Assembly (NCBI RefSeq): GCF_000716535.1
Contig: NZ_JNWV01000055.1
Span: 1-43,636, forward strand
DNA: 43,636 nucleotides
Reading direction: 5' to 3'
Source: Streptomyces flaveolus
Lineage (GTDB): Bacteria; Actinomycetota; Actinomycetes; Streptomycetales; Streptomycetaceae
Shown here: in pieces, positions 1-6,677 of the stretch
Position numbering within the stretch: the first letter of the stretch is position 1
How the letters are laid out: every line of letters begins with the position of its first letter
The notes under the pieces: model-generated
What the model saw: only the letters and a program-made list of their open reading frames with translations
The model's database searches: none
What the model was told of the DNA's origin: nothing
Program-made: the position numbers and the translations under genes

Positions 1-573
1 CGGCGGCAGACCGGCCGCCTCTCCCGCCCCTTGAAGAGCCTCCTCCACCATGGGACGGGGCAGTTCACCGGAGGCGACGAACCGGCCCAGCGCCCGCGCT
101 GCGCGCAGCAGGGTGGCGTTGCGTCCGCCCTCCTGTGTGGCGGCGACGGTGGCGGTCTCGTGCCGCAGGGCCGCCTCCGCGTAGCGACCCCGACGCCCCG
201 CAGCCACGACCGGCAGCGGGGCGGGCGTGGTGGGGCGGTTGACGGGGTGCGGTGGGGCGAGGATGGCAAGCAGCCACTGCGGCACCGGCCGCAGCAGCGC
301 AGGCCCGTCGACCCGGTAGCGGAAGCCGTCGACCACGCTGCCCGCGGCAACGACGTAGCCGCCGTGGGCGCGGGTGTCCACGAGCGGGGCCAGGGTTCCG
401 ACGGTGTTGGACAGGCGGGTGCCGCCCGGCGAAGTGAAGTACAGGTGGGCTCCGCCGCTCGCGGTCCGGATCGTGCGCGTCGTGGGGACGGGCTGCCCGT
501 GGCGCTCGCAGAGCGCCTTGAAGGACGCCGCGTCTGCTGCCGCGAGGGCGGCACTTAGCAGGTCGCCGCTCAT
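1..573 (-). CDS. AICE bifunctional DNA primase/polymerase, partial at window edge and apparently missing its catalytic N-terminal half
   Basis: The gene runs off the left edge, so only the first 191 codons are visible. Residues about 15-110 read like the middle of AICE prim-pol replication proteins: FKALCERHGQPVP, then SGGAHLYF, then NTVGTLAPLVDTR and GGYVVAAGS. A GRRGRYAEAAL...GGRNATLLRAARALGRFV segment follows, typical of the linker after the domain. Family members normally have about 100 residues before FKALCER, including the metal-binding VVDLD-type motif; here only about 14 precede it, and MSGDLLSAALAAA looks like the family's usual extreme N-terminus joined directly to the middle. An in-frame internal deletion is the simplest reading. 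The ATG has an AGGAG ribosome-binding site and overlaps the upstream stop as ATGA, so translation is probably coupled. Confidence 0.75.
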   Translation of the reverse strand, partial: MSGDLLSAALAAADAASFKALCERHGQPVPTTRTIRTASGGAHLYFTSPGGTRLSNTVGTLAPLVDTRAHGGYVVAAGSVVDGFRYRVDGPALLRPVPQWLLAILAPPHPVNRPTTPAPLPVVAAGRRGRYAEAALRHETATVAATQEGGRNATLLRAARALGRFVASGELPRPMVEEALQGAGEAAGLPP

Positions 574-1433
574 GCTGCGCTCCTGTCGATGAGCAGGGTC
601 TGCTGGTGGGTGGGGATGGCGCTGATCACGCGGGTGCGCCAGTTGAGGGCGTAGTCGATGCAGTTGGCGCAGTTCTTGTGCGTGTGGCCGGTCAGGGGCG
701 GCCGGCGGCGGGCGTGGGAGCTCCAGGCGGCGGAGTCCGCGGAAGCGAGCAGATGCCCGACGCGTTCCAGACCGAGGATCTTGAAGCCGAAGCCGTGCAG
801 CTTGAAGCCGTGGGCGGCCATGGCGGTGACGATCGCGGCGCCCTCGCGGGTGGACTGCAACCGGCACACCGAACCGAGCCCCACCACCGGCTCACGCCGC
901 AGGTTGACGCCTGCCTTCTCGTACAGCTCCACGCACCGCTCGTACTCGGGGATGCTTCGCCCTTGCAGGACGGGAGCGATACGCAGGTCGGGGGCGAGGG
1001 AGCGCAGTTCGAGGAAGTTGGCGACGGTGCGGCGCTGGTGTTCGGCGACGCTGAGGTGGGTTCCGACGAAGTGCTGCCCTTGGAAGGTGCCGCCGTTGAT
1101 GATGGCGTCTTCGCACATCCAGTCCTGTTGTGCTGCCCAGTCGTAGGGGCCGACGTGTTCCCAGATGCGGCGCAGGTCATCGACGTACTGGCGGGGCGTG
1201 CGGGTCCAGGTGCCCTTGTTCTTCAGCTCCATGAAGCCGCCGGAGTCGATGGCGTAGGGGCCGCGGGCTTCGTCCCACTTGGTGGCGCGGTCGAAGTGCT
1301 CGGATTTCAGGAACAGGGGCACGTCGGTCAGGCGCAGCCAGTGCCGCTTGTGGGTCGTCAGGTAAAACCGCATCCCGCCCACGGCGGGAGCTCCCGCCGG
1401 TAAGGCTCGCGGGAGGGCGGTGGGTTGGGTCAT
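570..1433 (-). CDS. Queuine tRNA-ribosyltransferase / DpdA-like transglycosylase of the AICE
   Basis: A 287-aa protein with the sequence skeleton of a tRNA-guanine transglycosylase (TGT) barrel. It shows YAIDSGGF (TGT active-site DSGGF), RIAPVLQG (compare TGT VQGG), VVGLGSV (compare ALGGV), then GFGFKILG, and SADSAAWS, whose Asp is a candidate for the nucleophile. A C-terminal HTHKNCANC segment could be a zinc site like the CxCxxC...H of TGT. TGT exchanges guanine in RNA; the DpdA branch inserts 7-deazaguanines into DNA in phages and mobile elements. No queuosine or preQ0 synthesis gene is visible in the window, so any substrate base would have to come from elsewhere. The start has a GGAGG site 9 nt upstream; Met21 is an alternative. 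It sits between the translocase and primase genes and overlaps the latter by 4 nt. Confidence 0.75.
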   Translation of the reverse strand: MTQPTALPRALPAGAPAVGGMRFYLTTHKRHWLRLTDVPLFLKSEHFDRATKWDEARGPYAIDSGGFMELKNKGTWTRTPRQYVDDLRRIWEHVGPYDWAAQQDWMCEDAIINGGTFQGQHFVGTHLSVAEHQRRTVANFLELRSLAPDLRIAPVLQGRSIPEYERCVELYEKAGVNLRREPVVGLGSVCRLQSTREGAAIVTAMAAHGFKLHGFGFKILGLERVGHLLASADSAAWSSHARRRPPLTGHTHKNCANCIDYALNWRTRVISAIPTHQQTLLIDRSAA

Positions 1434-1524
1434 CCTGGATGCCTCCAGTTCGGTATCAGCGTGCTGGGTTGGCGGCGGCCCCGGTTCTTGGCGGAAGGGG
1501 GCCGCCGTCGTCTTGGGTGGTGGG

Positions 1525-3063
1525 TCAGGCGGCGGCGGTGTCGTCGCCGCGCGTGGCGGTCAGGCGGCCGTCCAGGGTGCGGACGACCGTGCCGCCGGTG
1601 GTGAGGGTTTTGACGGCCTTGGACACGGCGCCCTTGGACAGGCCCGTGATGGTGACGACGTCCTTCTGCGCGACCGGTTCGTCGGCGGTCTCGATGGCCT
1701 TGAGAACGCGAGCAACGGCACTGTCCGTCGCGGGCTCGTCCGGCGCCGTGTTCGTGACGAGGGTGAGCGTCGAGGCGCCCGCGGCTTCCACCGTGGGCGC
1801 GATGGTGCGGGACCACGGGGTGCGGTCGGGCAGGGCAATGACGACGGCCTTGTCCATGTAGCGGACCTTGACGGGGTCCGGCTTGCGCTTGCCATCCCGG
1901 ATCAGCGCGACACCGGGGACGGGGAGTTCGTCGGCGTTCCAGCCCTTGGCCTGTGCGTCCTCGCCGAGGACGACGCGGGCTTCGGCGGGGGTGCGGACCG
2001 CGAGGCAGATGGAGACGCCGATCTGCGGGGCGATCTGCTTGGGGATGCCGTCGTTGATGCTGGGCTTCTGGGTCATCCACCACAGGTCGATGCAGGCGGC
2101 GCGGCCCATGCGGGCGATGGACTCCAGGCCGGGCAGCGCGGACCGGGTCACGGTCCGGGTCCTGCCGTCGCCAGTCTCGGCCTCGTAGGGGACCTTGTCG
2201 GCGGCCGTCATGACCTCGGCGCCCTCGTCCACGACGACCGTGATGCGCGGCCGGTCGGGGGTGGGGGTCCAGGTGTCCTGGCCCTTGGGCAGGATGCTGA
2301 GCCGTTCCAGCATCTCCGTCTCCAGCTCATCGACCACGTCGATGACTTCGCGCGGGGTGGAGGCAACGCGGGCCCGGTGGTCCCACAACCTGCCTTCCAC
2401 GCGCTTGAGATCGATGATGACGAGCGCGTTCGTGGCACCCTCGGACGCGTCGTACAGCAGCGGCCGGGACGCCACGGACTTGCCCGCGCCGGACCGGCCG
2501 GCGATGAGCAGCCGCTCCCCGAGCGGCACGGTGACCTGCTCGCCGGTGACGGTGTCGACACCGAGCGAGCGCCGCTCGGGTGTCCACCTCAGGTCGTCAC
2601 CGTCGGCCGCGCTGCGGGTGCGCAGGATCAGTTCGGCCCAGCCGCCCTGCTTGCCCGCCTTGATCTGCATGCGCAGGCTCGTGCGAGCGCCGAGCAGGGC
2701 TCGGATGTGGTCCTCGGCGGCCCGGAGCTTGGTCGCCGTCCACGTCCCGTCGAGCCGGACGGAGACGACGATGCCCGCCTCGGTCAGCTTGGGCCGGCCG
2801 GTCAGCGTCCCGGCGAGGCCGCGCTGTTCGGCGTGGTCCTTCCAGTGCTGCGGCTGAAGACGCTTCAGCAGCGCGGACTCCTCGGCGGTGGGCTTAAGGC
2901 CGGTGGTGTCGCGCTCGCGCACGGCCACCCACACGAACAGCGCGGTGACGGCCGCGACGACGGCGACGGCCGACCACACCCACACACGCGTGGGCACCTG
3001 CGGGAGCCAGACGTATCCGGCGATGCCGAACGCCGTGGTCGTCTTGGTGGCGAACAGCCACAT
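1525..3063 (-). CDS. FtsK/SpoIIIE-family DNA translocase (TraSA-like), with disrupted 5' end
   Basis: This is the motor that would move double-stranded AICE DNA between mycelial cells. From the first available start (ATG at 3063) it is 512 aa with two N-terminal membrane segments (about 10-50), Walker A GRSGAGKS at 189-196, Walker B ITVVVDEGAEV near 275, and a C-terminal winged-helix-like segment (TGLSKGAVSKAVKTL) near 465. Clearly coding sequence continues upstream in the same frame (ARAALERARAVDPEG, then SLPHRAERELRTAKRRVPDP) as far as a TAG at 3184-3186, with no ATG, GTG or TTG between, and no ribosome-binding site precedes 3063. The real start was therefore probably lost to a nonsense change or to slippage in a GCGAC-GCGAC tandem at 3175-3184. 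The protein may be truncated or unexpressed. Confidence 0.85.
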   Translation of the reverse strand: MWLFATKTTTAFGIAGYVWLPQVPTRVWVWSAVAVVAAVTALFVWVAVRERDTTGLKPTAEESALLKRLQPQHWKDHAEQRGLAGTLTGRPKLTEAGIVVSVRLDGTWTATKLRAAEDHIRALLGARTSLRMQIKAGKQGGWAELILRTRSAADGDDLRWTPERRSLGVDTVTGEQVTVPLGERLLIAGRSGAGKSVASRPLLYDASEGATNALVIIDLKRVEGRLWDHRARVASTPREVIDVVDELETEMLERLSILPKGQDTWTPTPDRPRITVVVDEGAEVMTAADKVPYEAETGDGRTRTVTRSALPGLESIARMGRAACIDLWWMTQKPSINDGIPKQIAPQIGVSICLAVRTPAEARVVLGEDAQAKGWNADELPVPGVALIRDGKRKPDPVKVRYMDKAVVIALPDRTPWSRTIAPTVEAAGASTLTLVTNTAPDEPATDSAVARVLKAIETADEPVAQKDVVTITGLSKGAVSKAVKTLTTGGTVVRTLDGRLTATRGDDTAAA

Positions 3064-3209
3064 CGGGTCCGGGACGCGTCGCTTGGCGGTGCGCAGTTCG
3101 CGTTCGGCGCGGTGGGGCAGGGAGGTGACGCCCTCGGGGTCGACGGCGCGGGCCCGTTCCAGGGCGGCGCGGGCGTCGCGTCGCTACGGGGCCTGTGGCG
3201 GCCGAACAG

Positions 3210-3239
3210 CCTTCCGGGAGTCAAACCCCACCCGGAAGG
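3210..3239. repeat. 9-bp inverted repeat between the translocase gene and the upstream small gene
   Basis: Perfect arms ccttccggg (3210-3218) and cccggaagg (3231-3239) with a 12-nt loop. It lies just after the stop of the preceding minus-strand gene (3282) and just before the disrupted 5' end of the translocase frame. Candidate translation starts (a GTG and a TTG) fall within or next to the loop on the minus strand. It could be an intra-operon terminator, an mRNA processing site or a translational control hairpin. There is no T-run on either side. Confidence 0.6.
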
Positions 3240-3281
3240 GGGCTCAGGCGCCCTGAGAGCCGCCTACGGCCTCGGGGTGTT

Positions 3282-3647
3282 TCAGTGGCCCTTCCGGCCG
3301 CGCTTGCCGGTGCCCTTGCCGCCCTCGGTGACGGAGCGGACGACGGTGACCACGGCCCAGCCGAGCACGAGCGCGATGAAGGCGAGCATCGCCAGGTTCG
3401 CGGCGATGGCGGTGAGCACGCCGACGAGCAGCGGGCCGAAGTAGACGCCGGCCGCGACCGCACCGGCACCGACCCCGGAGCCGAGCGCGACGCGCTGCAC
3501 CGTGCGGTCCGGCGGCGCCTGGTGGATGTGCACCACCTGCGGCCCGGCGGGCTGCTGCGCGGGCAGGGTGGCCGGGTCGGCGTAGACGTGGCTGCCGTCC
3601 GGGAGCTGAACGACGGTCAGCGGGCGGTGTGCGGGGAGCTGTTCCAT
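3282..3647 (-). CDS. Small AICE membrane protein (spread/transfer-type)
   Basis: A 121-aa protein starting MEQLPAHRPL. It has a short Pro/Gln-rich N-terminus with HVYADPATLP, a VVHIHQAPP segment, then two adjacent hydrophobic stretches (about 52-100) and a basic Gly-Lys-Arg tail (KGTGKRGRKGH). I recognise it only as the kind of small membrane protein common in Streptomyces AICE transfer operons (Spd-like or DUF6251-like); its function is not known to me. The ATG is chosen because GGAGGG lies 7 nt upstream. The gene overlaps the end of the preceding zinc-binding-protein gene by 31 nt. A longer reading in the same frame to 4067 is out-of-frame sequence from the neighbour. Confidence 0.75.
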   Translation of the reverse strand: MEQLPAHRPLTVVQLPDGSHVYADPATLPAQQPAGPQVVHIHQAPPDRTVQRVALGSGVGAGAVAAGVYFGPLLVGVLTAIAANLAMLAFIALVLGWAVVTVVRSVTEGGKGTGKRGRKGH

Positions 3648-3991
3648 GACGCACCCTCCGGGGCGTTGTCGGGGAAAGCGCAGGCAGTGCACATGCCGAG
3701 CGAGGGCGGGATGACGTATCCCGCGTCCCGGCGGCACTCGGGGCATGTGCGGCGGGCGGCGTTGGCCCTGGCCAGAGCCGCCCACTTCGCCGGGGTCATC
3801 GGACGCACCGGCTTCGCGCGGTCGATGCGGTAGAGGTAGGCGACCAGCGGGCCCCGCCGGCGCCGTGGCCGCTCCACCTGCGCCGCCACCCCCTGACCAC
3901 CCGGACGCAAGCCCAGGGCGCGGAGCTGGCGGTAGGTGGCGTAGCCGTCCGGGGCGAGCCGCCACCGGTAGACGGGAAGGGCGCCCATCAC
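3617..3991 (-). CDS. Small zinc-binding AICE protein (RRQRL-type motif)
   Basis: About 124 aa. It begins GALPVYRWRLAPDGYATYRQLRALGLRPGG, resembling AICE proteins named for an RRQRL-like motif, and ends with a CPEC...CTAC four-cysteine arrangement that should bind zinc. The middle is basic (VERPRRRRGP, YRIDRAKPVRPM). The role is unknown; the family sits in transfer operons of these elements. The start may be GTG at 3991, which overlaps the upstream stop as GTGA, or the adjacent ATG at 3988. The first is preferred because the other genes of the operon overlap in the same way. Confidence 0.75.
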   Translation of the reverse strand: MMGALPVYRWRLAPDGYATYRQLRALGLRPGGQGVAAQVERPRRRRGPLVAYLYRIDRAKPVRPMTPAKWAALARANAARRTCPECRRDAGYVIPPSLGMCTACAFPDNAPEGASWNSSPHTAR

Positions 3992-4878
3992 ACGGCCTGG
4001 AGGCCGCGTTCGGCGCGCAGGGTGTCGCGCAGGGCGCGGGCGTTGGCCGGCGAGGTGCGGACCTCACGGCGGATGCCCTCGGCGGTCAACTTGGCGTCCG
4101 GCCAATCGGCCGTCGCGTTCCGCGCCTCGGCCAGCAGCTCGTCCGGGGTGCGCTTCGGTCGCGGAGTGCGGGCCACCTCGGGCACGCGGCCCGTTGCCCG
4201 GCGCGGCCTGGTCGACTCGACCGCGACCGCGCGCCGCTCGATCGGTGTCACGGGCGGCTGCTCGATGGCCTGGACCGGCTTGGCCGGGACGGTCGACTTC
4301 AGGAAGCCGACGGCCACCGGTCGGGGCAGCGGCTTCACGTCCGGCGTGATCGGCGCCGGGATCGATACCGCAAGGTCAGACCTGGACCGATTCCTCTCGG
4401 TATTGGTCGATTCCTCCGCATTCGCGATCGAGACTGTGATCGGGCTGGGGCGGTGGTGCAGCACCTTCGCCACGAGGTCGGACCCGAAGTAGATCGACCC
4501 GACCGGCAGCGAGGTGGCGAGCAGCACGAGCACCCAGTTCGCCGGGTCCCAGTCCGCCAGTCGACCCCAGTCGACCGATCGGCCGTGGAGCTCCGGGACC
4601 AGGCCGTGCACGTAGTTCAACACGAGCGAGGCGATCGTGTAGGCGGCCAGCACCCGCAGCGCGAACACCCGGTCCCGCCCGGCGAGCACGAGCGTCGCGA
4701 TCAGAGCCAGAGCCATGAGGCCGTCGACAACGAACGGGTACAGCGTCGCGGCCGTACCGTCCGCGCCGATGGCGCCCGCGATGTCGCGCAGCGCGTTCCA
4801 GGACACCCGGAAGGCCATCGCGACCACGACGACCAGCGCGAACACGAGAGCGGCGCGCCCCTTGCGGTGCAGGCTCAT
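3988..4878 (-). CDS. DUF2637-type membrane protein of the AICE transfer operon (SpdB-like)
   Basis: A 296-aa protein from ATG 4878 (MSLHRKGR). Four hydrophobic segments lie in the first 145 residues: ALVFALVVVVAMAF, a second around ATLYPFVVDGLMALALIA, a third around YTIASLVLNYVHG and a fourth around WVLVLLATSLPVGSIYFGSDL. This resembles the DUF2637 membrane domain of Streptomyces spread proteins. The C-terminal half is Pro/Arg-rich and ends in a helical, HTH-like segment (LTAEGIRREVRTSPANARAL). Such proteins are thought to help spread the element through the mycelium. ATG 4878 overlaps the upstream stop as ATGA; a longer start at 4920 would overlap the neighbour and lacks support. Confidence 0.8.
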   Translation of the reverse strand: MSLHRKGRAALVFALVVVVAMAFRVSWNALRDIAGAIGADGTAATLYPFVVDGLMALALIATLVLAGRDRVFALRVLAAYTIASLVLNYVHGLVPELHGRSVDWGRLADWDPANWVLVLLATSLPVGSIYFGSDLVAKVLHHRPSPITVSIANAEESTNTERNRSRSDLAVSIPAPITPDVKPLPRPVAVGFLKSTVPAKPVQAIEQPPVTPIERRAVAVESTRPRRATGRVPEVARTPRPKRTPDELLAEARNATADWPDAKLTAEGIRREVRTSPANARALRDTLRAERGLQAV

Positions 4879-5162
4879 CGGTTCGCCTCCCCGCCGTCGC
4901 GCAGGTCGCCGTACTCCCATGCGAAGGACTCGAATTCCTCGTCCTCGTCGCTCTCCTCACCGGGAGCAACGGGAACGCCGGTGGAGCGCTCGCGAAGGTT
5001 CCGCAGCCACCCGACGGCGTTGACGATGGCGCCGACGAGCAAAGCGAGGCGCCACAGCGGTTCGCGCAGCGCCAGCAGACAAGCCGTGGCCCCCAGCATC
5101 AGCAGCGAGCCGACACGGAGGACAACCACGGGCAGGGCGCCCGGCGAGAGGTTCGCGCTCAT
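4875..5162 (-). CDS. Small membrane protein of the AICE transfer operon
   Basis: A 95-aa protein (MSANLSPGALPVVVLRVG) with two hydrophobic segments in residues 8-55 and an acidic C-terminus (GEESDEDEEFE). I do not recognise a named family beyond small AICE membrane proteins of the Spd type. The start overlaps the preceding stop as ATGA (5159-5162) and its stop overlaps the next start as ATGA (4875-4878), so it is embedded in a translationally coupled operon. Confidence 0.7.
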   Translation of the reverse strand: MSANLSPGALPVVVLRVGSLLMLGATACLLALREPLWRLALLVGAIVNAVGWLRNLRERSTGVPVAPGEESDEDEEFESFAWEYGDLRDGGEANR

Positions 5163-5422
5163 GCGGCACCACCCGGCTGCCCGGCCAGGCCGTTGACGTG
5201 GTCGCGGTGAGCGGCGAGCACGCGCCGGCGGGCCCTGCGGATGCGCCGCTCGTCCAGCTCGGACGGGGTGCGGTCGATGACGATGATCTGGGCGTCCAGC
5301 AACTCCATCTCCGCGCGGATGACCGGCATCTCCGCGTCGATGGCGTCCAGCTCCGCGTCCGTGGGCTCCATCCACGGCTCGAACGCGGTAACAGCGTCCT
5401 GAACAGTGACGATGTGGCTCAT
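5159..5422 (-). CDS. DUF6284-type small protein, first gene of the AICE transfer operon
   Basis: An 87-aa acidic then basic protein: VTAFEPWMEPTDAELDAID, then a helical heptad-like stretch (MPVIRAEMELLDAQI), then DRTPSELDERRIRRARRRV. It matches the DUF6284-type proteins I know from Streptomyces integrative elements; no function is known to me. AGAGGA lies upstream of the ATG. It is the first gene after the operator and hairpin region 5461-5783, so it heads the minus-strand operon that runs through the translocase to the primase gene. Confidence 0.75.
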   Translation of the reverse strand: MSHIVTVQDAVTAFEPWMEPTDAELDAIDAEMPVIRAEMELLDAQIIVIDRTPSELDERRIRRARRRVLAAHRDHVNGLAGQPGGAA

Positions 5423-5460
5423 TGGGTCGTGTTCCTCTCAGCGATGGAACGGCCCGAACA

Positions 5461-5490
5461 GCGGCTCCCGGGAGGCACCCCGGGAGCCGC
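5461..5490. repeat. 12-bp perfect inverted repeat in the leader of the AICE transfer operon
   Basis: Arms gcggctcccggg (5461-5472) and cccgggagccgc (5479-5490), loop aggcac. It lies 39 nt before the ATG at 5422, downstream of the putative operator at 5760. A strong GC hairpin here could attenuate read-through into the transfer genes. There is no T-run. Confidence 0.7.
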
Positions 5491-5719
5491 GCGCCGTTGA
5501 AGTCGGCAGATCCGGCTCCCCTCAGCACCGCTCGTGCGAGACGAGCAGCGGAGGCAACCGGCCGCAGCAGGCAAGCTGCGGAGAGGTCGATGCGCGATGT
5601 AGCCGCGCGGTCCGTCTTTTCAACTCGGGGAGACGGGGCCCACCTATGCAGTTCTCAAGCGATGACTGGCGGCGGGGCCCCCTCGCGGACGACAGAGCTA
5701 TCCCGAACCAGCACAGCCA

Positions 5720-5742
5720 GCCCCCGCCCGAAAAGCGGGGGC
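5720..5742. repeat. 8-bp inverted repeat, hairpin in the AICE intergenic region
   Basis: Arms gcccccgc (5720-5727) and gcgggggc (5735-5742) around a 7-nt A-rich loop. It lies between the operator at 5760-5783 and the operon leader. The rest of 5423-5904 (about 480 nt) holds no convincing gene; it contains this hairpin, the hairpin at 5461-5490 and two operator-like palindromes. Confidence 0.5.
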
Positions 5743-5759
5743 GGCTTCGCACGACCCAG

Positions 5760-5783
5760 ACTGGACCGGTGGACCGGTCCAGT
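5760..5783. promoter_or_regulatory. Operator-like palindrome 1 (putative KorSA/GntR site)
   Basis: Perfect 11-bp arms actggaccggt (5760-5770) and accggtccagt (5773-5783) with a GG spacer. The same core recurs at 5859-5884 and, degenerate, at about 6640-6661, all flanking the GntR gene. It lies upstream of the minus-strand transfer operon, where a KorSA-type repressor would be expected to act. Confidence 0.7.
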
Positions 5784-5852
5784 CAAGCGGCAAGACGTCG
5801 TGAAGTGACGGAGCATCAACAAAGCCGCACGTCAGAGACGTCGCATAGCCAT

Positions 5853-5884
5853 GAAAAAAGCTGGACCGGCGGACCGGTCCAGCT
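5853..5884 (-). terminator. Terminator of the GntR gene that is also operator-like palindrome 2
   Basis: Arms agctggaccggc (5859-5870) and accggtccagct (5873-5884), one mismatch, spacer gg. Read on the minus strand, it follows the GntR stop by about 20 nt and is followed by TTTTTT (5853-5858), so it is a canonical intrinsic terminator. Its core ctggaccgg-n-ggaccggtccag is nearly identical to operator 1, so one sequence probably serves both as DNA site and RNA hairpin. Confidence 0.75.
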
Positions 5885-5904
5885 AGGCGTTGCCGGATGG
5901 GCGA

Positions 5905-6621
5905 CTACATCGCATAGGTATCGATCTGCTCGAAGAGCGAGGACGGCGTCACGCCCTCTTCGCAGACGAGGGGGCGCCCCTGCTCGTCCTTGGCCGTGTG
6001 GAGCAGGACGGCAACGGCCGTTCCCAACGGGACACCCAGCCGCTCGGCTTCCACCTCCGTGACAAGGCGCACCGTCGTGATGTCCACGCCCTCAACGGGG
6101 AACCGCCCTGTCTGCCGCCGCACGTAGCGCGTCGTACCTTCGGCGATCGGTGCAGTGTCAGCTAGGCGGGGCGCGGCCTCCGCGATCTCAGGAGGAAACC
6201 ACGCCTCTACACAGCTATTGGGCGTGCCGTCCGGGAGTTGCAGGACCCGCACCCGCCGTAGGGCCAGGACTCCGTCAGCCAGCCCCAACGCGACGGCGAC
6301 CCGCGACGGAGGCTCGGCCCAGTCCGGTGTCCCGACGCGCTTGAACGGCATGCCTCCCAGGATGCGCGCTGACCCCGCGCGCCGGGCGCCGGCAGGGCGC
6401 GCGACGGGAGTTTCTGTCACCACGAAGCCGGTGCCCTGCTTGGCGACGACGACGCCATCATTCCGCAGCACATCTACGGCCTTGATGGCAGTGGCGCGTG
6501 ACACGCCCCACTGCTCGGCCAGGTCGCGCCCCGACGGGATAACTCCCCCAGGAGGGAACTCACCAGCGGCAATACGGACGCGCAAGGACTCGGCGATCTC
6601 TTCGTACTTCAGGACTGCCAT
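5905..6621 (-). CDS. GntR-family transcriptional repressor with UTRA domain (KorSA-like)
   Basis: A 238-aa regulator from ATG 6621 (MAVLKYEEIAESL), with AGGGGAAG upstream. The N-terminal winged helix-turn-helix covers about residues 5-65, including LRVRIAAGEFPPGGVIPSGR, DLAEQWGVSRATAIKAVDVL and GTGFVVTE. The rest (about 90-235) reads as a UTRA ligand-binding domain of the HutC subfamily, ending EEGVTPSSLFEQIDTYAM. In pSAM2-like elements this regulator (KorSA) keeps transfer and replication genes silent. Three related palindromes flank the gene, so autoregulation and control of both the transfer operon and the divergent methyltransferase are likely. The effector is unknown. Confidence 0.88.
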   Translation of the reverse strand: MAVLKYEEIAESLRVRIAAGEFPPGGVIPSGRDLAEQWGVSRATAIKAVDVLRNDGVVVAKQGTGFVVTETPVARPAGARRAGSARILGGMPFKRVGTPDWAEPPSRVAVALGLADGVLALRRVRVLQLPDGTPNSCVEAWFPPEIAEAAPRLADTAPIAEGTTRYVRRQTGRFPVEGVDITTVRLVTEVEAERLGVPLGTAVAVLLHTAKDEQGRPLVCEEGVTPSSLFEQIDTYAM

Positions 6622-6639
6622 GGCTTCCCCTATTCCGGC

Positions 6640-6661
6640 CGCTGGACTGGTCCACCGGTAC
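6640..6661. promoter_or_regulatory. Operator-like site 3 in the gntR-methyltransferase divergent promoter region
   Basis: The minus-strand sequence gtaccggtggaccagtccag (6661-6642) matches the core of operators 1 and 2 (accggtggacc-gtccag) with a few changes. It sits about 20 bp before the GntR start and 17 bp before the methyltransferase start, so bound repressor could control both. Confidence 0.6.
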
Positions 6662-6677
6662 ACAGGATACTGCGAGC

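Noticed and set aside
1420..3444. 674-codon plus-strand open frame across the translocase gene
   Set aside because: Antisense of the FtsK-like gene; Gly/Asp-rich text with no domain.
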